Of a DNA stretch of 11,000 bases, positions 7,699 through 11,000 are shown piece by piece. A program made the position numbers and the translations under genes. The notes under the pieces were generated by a model. The model had not been told where the DNA came from. It saw only the letters and a list, made by a program, of their open reading frames with translations, and did not search any database. How positions within the stretch are numbered: position 1 is the stretch's first letter; every line of letters starts with the position of its first letter. The stretch is from Apostichopus japonicus (lineage: Eukaryota; Echinodermata; Holothuroidea; Aspidochirotida; Stichopodidae). The stretch spans positions 16,538,810 through 16,549,809 of the forward strand of contig NC_092575.1 of NCBI RefSeq assembly GCF_037975245.1. Direction: 5' to 3'.

Positions 7699-8220
7699 TT
7701 TGACCTCCACAAAAACCATCGGCTTCTTGTACTTCACGTGTCACAAATACATACTAAATATGTGATTGGTCCAAGCTTCCCTTTTTGAGATGTCCTGTTT
7801 ATACAATTTGACCTAAGTGAAGCCAAATCAACTTTGATCCCCATAAAAAACCATCGACTTCTTTTACTGAATGTGGTACTCCTTCAAACGAAATACGAGA
7901 CTGATCTAAGCTTTTCTTCTTGAGATTATCGTGTTATTAAGGTGTTCACAAATTGACCCAAAGTGACGTTTGACCTCCTCTTAAAACAAAAAGCTTTTTC
8001 TCCCAAATGTGGTTCTCATACACACGAAATATGTGATTAATCCAAGCTTCCCTTCTTGAGATATCGCGTTAACAAGGTTTCCACAGTTGGACCCCGAGTG
8101 ACACCTACGATCTTTGACCTCCCCTAAAAGCAATTGGCTTCTTCCACACAATGTGATACACCTACTTACCAATATGAGGTTGGTTAAAGCTCCCCTTCTT
8201 GAGATATCGTGTCTACAAGC
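7699..8220 (+). repeat. Degenerate tandem array, four units of about 134-144 bp
   Basis: Units start with tttgacctcc (or tttgatcccc) at 7699, 7833, 7969 and 8113. Shared landmarks in each are an A-rich run followed by a cttcttt- or cttctt-like block, atgtggtact-like, aaatatgtgattggtccaag-like (aagctt in most) and ccttcttgagatatcgtgtt-like. The units are well diverged from one another, so the array is old. Similar low-identity arrays are, to my recollection, frequent in marine invertebrate introns; I could not check this. Confidence 0.85.
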
Positions 8221-8227
8221 AAGGCGT

Positions 8228-8254
8228 CACACACACACACACACACCCACACAC
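8228..8254 (+). repeat. CA dinucleotide microsatellite
   Basis: An interrupted (CA)n run directly follows the degenerate array. Confidence 0.9.
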
Positions 8255-9416
8255 GTACACCTACTCACCAAATATGAGCTTGGTCCAATCTGAATGATTT
8301 GGAATATATTTCATGATTTATGTCATGATTTAACTTTTTTTTTTGATTGCTTAAGAGGATGTATTTTCCACATTAGAGGTAGATTATACTTTGGGCGGTT
8401 ATTTTTGTAGTATGTCACAGGCGAACAGATGACCAAACAAGGCAGTTAGAATGTAGTCGCGTTAAAAGACTCAATGGTTTAATTAAAATAGTTTTATTAA
8501 TAGACAACACCCCTCCCCTCGAACATGAGATGGTTTCTTCTTCTTGCCCCTTTTCAACGAAACCTAAAACATTTTAGTTTTTACAGCATTGTTACAATGA
8601 AAATGATTGTACACTTAGTCTAACACACAGCGTATTGGGTCTGTTCGACAGATGCAATAAAAAAAAACTCAATACAGGAAACAAACATTTGATGGCCATA
8701 AATAATATGTAACAATGCATTACAAATTCTGTTTAGGACGAATAGTGTCGAATTTCATCCAAATGTGATCTTTGTTCATAACAGGTTTAACAGAACATGT
8801 TTTGGTTGAGTTATTAGAAATTAATAATCAAACAGTGGAGTAACAGTAACATGAAAGTCTTCATTTAGGAGCACGACCTCGCTATCAATTTAACCTTAAA
8901 TAGCATTCCAAAGATATTAGTATATTTGAAAGATAAATATCTCAAACCAGAAAAGCAATAGAAAAAATACTAGTGATCTTATCGTTAACTTAAGTCCAAA
9001 CAAAATTGTAGCAGAAACGATGATAATAGGCGGAAGATGTTATGACTTCAAAAATAAAGGAACAAACCTAACATTTAATAACGATACAACAATTTAAGAA
9101 AGGTTTCTTCTTTCTTCCCTTCATGAAACGGTTAAAATCTCGCAAATTGTTAGTTGTTAAATGATTATGTGTGAGCGCGCACGTGTGTGTGTTCAAAACA
9201 TTCATTATATGTTGTTTTTCTGTTTGGCTAATGTTACATTTATGACAAATACATACAACTATCGATTTATATCCTATAAAGATAACACTACTTGTTTCAT
9301 GTTGTCAACGTTGGGCCTCTCCGGTCAACAGCATGTAATGTTCCAAATACCATGCCTGCTCCATACGTCCTTGCTATTTCCCTCTACTCTTCGCTGTCAT
9401 TCAAATCACTAACCCC
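8255..9416. other. AT-rich intronic sequence, nothing recognised
   Basis: No domain, long open frame or repeat could be supported. A short GT-rich run lies at about 9170-9190. The open frame at 9161-9412 has no recognisable similarity. Confidence 0.6.
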
Positions 9417-9502
9417 TCACCATTACCCCTTGACCGTCACCCGCACCCACCTAAACCCCTCACCATTACCCTTTGACCGTCACCCGCACCCACCTAAACC
9501 CC
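9417..9502 (+). repeat. 43-bp minisatellite, two copies
   Basis: The units 9417-9459 and 9460-9502 are nearly identical (tcaccattacccc/tttgaccgtcacccgcacccacctaaaccc). They lie about 40 bp upstream of the CUB acceptor and merge into its pyrimidine tract. Confidence 0.9.
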
Positions 9503-9543
9503 ACCCACTGCATCTCTCTCTCTGTTACTTCTTTTGATATCAG

Positions 9544-9728
9544 TCTGTGACGTCACGCTCTCAAACTCAATGGGGATATTTACATCGCCTGAATATCCAA
9601 ATTTGTATCCTTCCAATCTTAACTGTACATGGCACTTGCAAGCTGCAGAAGGAAAAGTCATCGAGTTGACGTTTGATGCTGTTCAATTTGAAGCAGATAC
9701 CGGCGGTCATTGCTACGATTCAATCACG
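9544..9728 (+). CDS. CUB domain, first exon
   Basis: The exon codes residues 388-449 and enters in phase 1 after the acceptor gatatcag. It reads CDVTLSNSMGIFTSPEYP, then NLYPSNLNCTWHL, the classic CUB opening with G-x-F-x-S-P-x-Y-P and C-x-W. Cys389 and Cys415 are the first disulfide pair. N414-C-T is an N-glycosylation sequon. VIELTFDAVQFEADTGGHCYDSIT follows in two parts, with Cys444 as the third cysteine. Acidic residues in FEAD and YDS fit the calcium-site positions of cbCUB domains. The donor is ACG|GTAAAT at 9729, phase 0. The open frame continuing to 9752 is intron read-through. Confidence 0.92.
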
Positions 9729-9976
9729 GTAAATATATACATGCACGGTTAATAAATACGTTTGAAATACCTGATAGCTAACATATATTGATCGTCGATA
9801 TTGTTTAATTTTATGTAAAGAGCTCTCAAGGATGTTCATTTTATTATCCAATCCCTGACAAGCGTATCGACTTTACGAGAAGCCATATTCTACTGGTTAC
9901 TGTTGATTTGTTTCTATATCTCTGTCTTCCCGTCTATCCGTCTGTCTGTTCCAAATCCGGCACCGATTACTACTAG
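9729..9976 (+). other. Intron inside the CUB domain (248 nt)
   Basis: The donor is GTAAAT at 9729. The pyrimidine tract tctgtcttcccgtctatccg lies near 9923-9942 and the acceptor tactactag ends at 9976. It joins phase 0 to phase 0. No feature was found. Confidence 0.8.
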
Positions 9977-10148
9977 ATCGCCGATCCCACGCCCGGGTCA
10001 GGATTCAAACCAGCGATATTTTGTGATAATGGACCTCGCTGGCCAAGTCATCCGATTCGCTTTCTATCGACGACAAACCAATTGACAATCCACATGCAAA
10101 CGGATAGCACAATTGGGGCAACAGGTTTTAGTGCTCGGTACAGTCAAG
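9977..10148 (+). CDS. CUB domain, second exon
   Basis: This exon lies in a frame hidden behind a longer, meaningless open frame. It codes residues 450-506: IADPTPGSGFKPAIFCDN (Cys465, fourth CUB cysteine), then NQLTIHMQTDST and ATGFSARYSQ. The strand LTIHMQTDS and the ending GF-x-A-x-Y are the hallmark C-terminal half of CUB. The stop TAG at 9974-9976 in this frame is the intron's own acceptor, which fixes the start at 9977. The donor is AAG|GTATGT at 10149, phase 1. Both CUB exons together give about 118 residues, the normal domain size. The exon end is identical to window positions 1-11. Confidence 0.9.
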
Positions 10149-10493
10149 GTATGTATTCCGGGACGCCACATAGAGCCTATCATTGAGCTATAACATGTAA
10201 TTATTCACACGTAATTGGATGAACCGCAATTTATTAAAGAAATATATTTAATTGTAGAAGTTGTTGCATTCTCTTAAGTCTCAGATATTAAGTCATAACG
10301 TAATTACGAATAATATTGCTTTTTCGTTACACATGGTTATACTGAATTTTGTCAAGTTTATTCTGAAATCATTACCCATCTTATTTAAGAGAGAAGACAG
10401 TCAATAAATTATACTTATGTATGTTACCTCGTTCATCTGCAATGAAGTTGTTTATCAGATATACTTGAATAAAGTTCTTCTTTCTCCTTACAG
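10149..10493 (+). other. Intron between CUB and propeller exon 1, module B (345 nt)
   Basis: The donor is GTATGT and the acceptor is ttcttctttctccttacag ending at 10493. It is related to 12-494 but has no 70-bp array, and it carries roughly 130 bp before the acceptor that module A lacks. Confidence 0.85.
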
Positions 10494-10736
10494 TGAAACC
10501 AAGAACGGAATACATCGCTGCCGTTAGAACTGACATTGCTTCAATTGTCCGTTTCGACAGATTCAGCATCAAAGGAATTCCAAACCTTCCACTGCCAGGA
10601 TCGACGCATCCATTCGCTTTGACCTTTGACCCGATCAGCGCTTATTTTTATTACACTGATATACAAGTGAAGTTTATTGCTCGAGTAAATATCAAAGGGG
10701 ATACCCACGATATTCTAGTTGACGACCATATAGACA
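10494..10736 (+). CDS. Propeller exon 1, module B
   Basis: The exon has the same length (243 nt), the same phase (1 to 1) and the same donor (GTGAGT at 10737) as 495-737. It reads VKPRTEYIAAVRTDIAS, then PFALTFDPISAYFYYTDIQ with YYTD in the YWTD position, and FIARVNIKG. By hand count there are 28 base differences from the first copy, giving 15 residue changes out of 81, most of them in the first half. It is spliced from the CUB exon through a split Val codon (g|tg). It therefore starts a second module rather than a new gene: no start codon, signal peptide or promoter-like sequence precedes it. Confidence 0.9.
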
Positions 10737-11000
10737 GTGAGTATTAGTAATTATTATATACGTAGAACGTCTCCTCATTACACCTTAACTACTTTGGAAA
10801 ATCCTTGTCCTTGTCCTCCTCCTTCTTCTCATTTTCCTCTGTCTCCTTCTCCTTCTCCTTCTCCTTCTCCTTCTCCTTCTCCTTCTCCTTCTCCTTCTCC
10901 TTCTCCTTCTCCTTCTCCTTCTCCTTCTCCTTCTCCTTCTCCTTCTCCTTCTCCTTCTCCTTCTCCTTCTCCTTCTCCTTCTCCTTCTCCTTCTCCTTCT
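10737..11000 (+). other. Start of intron after propeller exon 1, module B (cut by window end)
   Basis: The first 70 bases resemble 738-805, including the shared block cattacaccttaa. From about 10804 the sequence is pyrimidine-rich, and from 10843 it is almost pure (CTCCTT)n to the end of the window. Confidence 0.85.
10843..11000 (+). repeat. (CTCCTT)n polypyrimidine tract, running out of the window
   Basis: More than 25 near-perfect hexamers lie at the same intronic position as the mixed CTTCTC/CCTCCA block of module A. A pure purine/pyrimidine mirror-like tract can form triplex (H-) DNA. The true length is unknown because the window ends inside it. Confidence 0.95.

Larger units (their letters stand above)
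4809..9543 (+). other. Large intron between HYR and CUB (4735 nt)
   Basis: The donor GTGAGT at 4809 and the acceptor cttcttttgatatcag ending at 9543 join phase 1 to phase 1 (g|tc, Val388). Nothing recognised lies in 4809-5374. A DIRS-type relic occupies about 5375-6965. The stretch 6966-7695 is AT-rich with nothing recognised. A degenerate array lies at 7699-8220, a CA microsatellite at 8228-8254, AT-rich sequence without features at 8255-9416, and a minisatellite at 9417-9502. I found no further exon, although a very short one could hide here. Confidence 0.75.
495..10148 (+). other. One complete 506-residue module: YWTD propeller, EGF-like, HYR, CUB
   Basis: Eight exons (495-737, 1429-1597, 2242-2357, 2950-3231, 3953-4033, 4539-4808, 9544-9728, 9977-10148) join in frame and sum to 1518 nt, or 506 codons. 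Residue numbers used in the other entries count codon 1 as the one split across the junction into 495. Order: propeller 1-270, EGF-like about 272-297, HYR about 298-387, CUB 388-506. The unit starts and ends in phase 1, so it can be repeated without a frame change. The same CUB tail lies just upstream (1-11) and the same first propeller exon just downstream (10494-10736). YWTD propellers followed by EGF are typical of LDL-receptor family ectodomains, while HYR and CUB are extracellular adhesion or recognition domains. The product is therefore probably secreted or on the cell surface. Ligand and function are unknown. Confidence 0.85.

Noticed and set aside
10000-10060. tRNA/SINE-like B box (ggtttgaatcc on the minus strand)
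   Set aside because: A-box spacing is too short, there is no T-stem pairing, and the bases are fully explained as CUB coding sequence.
9903-10085. 60-codon open frame at 9903-10085
   Set aside because: It is the wrong frame. The neighbouring frame from 9977 gives an unmistakable CUB C-terminal half with matching splice phases.

Overview
This looks like animal nuclear DNA, most plausibly from an invertebrate deuterostome such as an echinoderm; that assignment is inference. Long introns with GT..AG ends, many microsatellites, transposon debris and short exons coding extracellular domains all point to a metazoan. The combination of LDL-receptor type YWTD propeller, EGF, HYR and CUB domains suits that group. 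I see no prokaryotic gene, rRNA or confident tRNA.

The window holds an internal piece of one large plus-strand gene. I reconstructed ten exons by combining domain sense, splice sites and reading phase. They are the last 11 bases of a CUB exon (1-11); four exons of a six-bladed YWTD propeller (495-737, 1429-1597, 2242-2357, 2950-3231); a short EGF-like exon (3953-4033, with a possible longer form to 4144); an HYR exon (4539-4808); two exons of one CUB domain (9544-9728, 9977-10148); and the first propeller exon of a second module (10494-10736). Several of these exons cannot be found by looking for ATG-started ORFs. Every phase joins, and the eight exons from 495 to 10148 total 1518 nt, exactly 506 codons.

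The main result is that the architecture repeats. Window position 1 aligns with position 10138, in the tail of the CUB exon. The propeller exon at 495-737 is about 88% identical (215 of 243 nt by hand) to the one at 10494-10736, and the flanking introns are related too. The gene therefore seems to encode a secreted or cell-surface protein built from tandem 506-residue units, [YWTD propeller - EGF-like - HYR - CUB], on a genomic period of about 10 kb. No signal peptide, transmembrane segment, start or stop codon of the gene lies in the window.

The introns hold several notable items. A four-copy 70-bp tandem repeat (1-280) duplicates the CUB exon tail with its 5' splice site. Pyrimidine-rich repeats occur at the same intronic position in both modules but have different motifs. 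A foldback element flanks an AT tract (3262-3421). The 4.7-kb HYR-CUB intron carries a decayed DIRS-type tyrosine recombinase on the minus strand (about 6120-6965), a degenerate array of roughly 134-144 bp units (7699-8220) and a 43-bp two-copy minisatellite (9417-9502).
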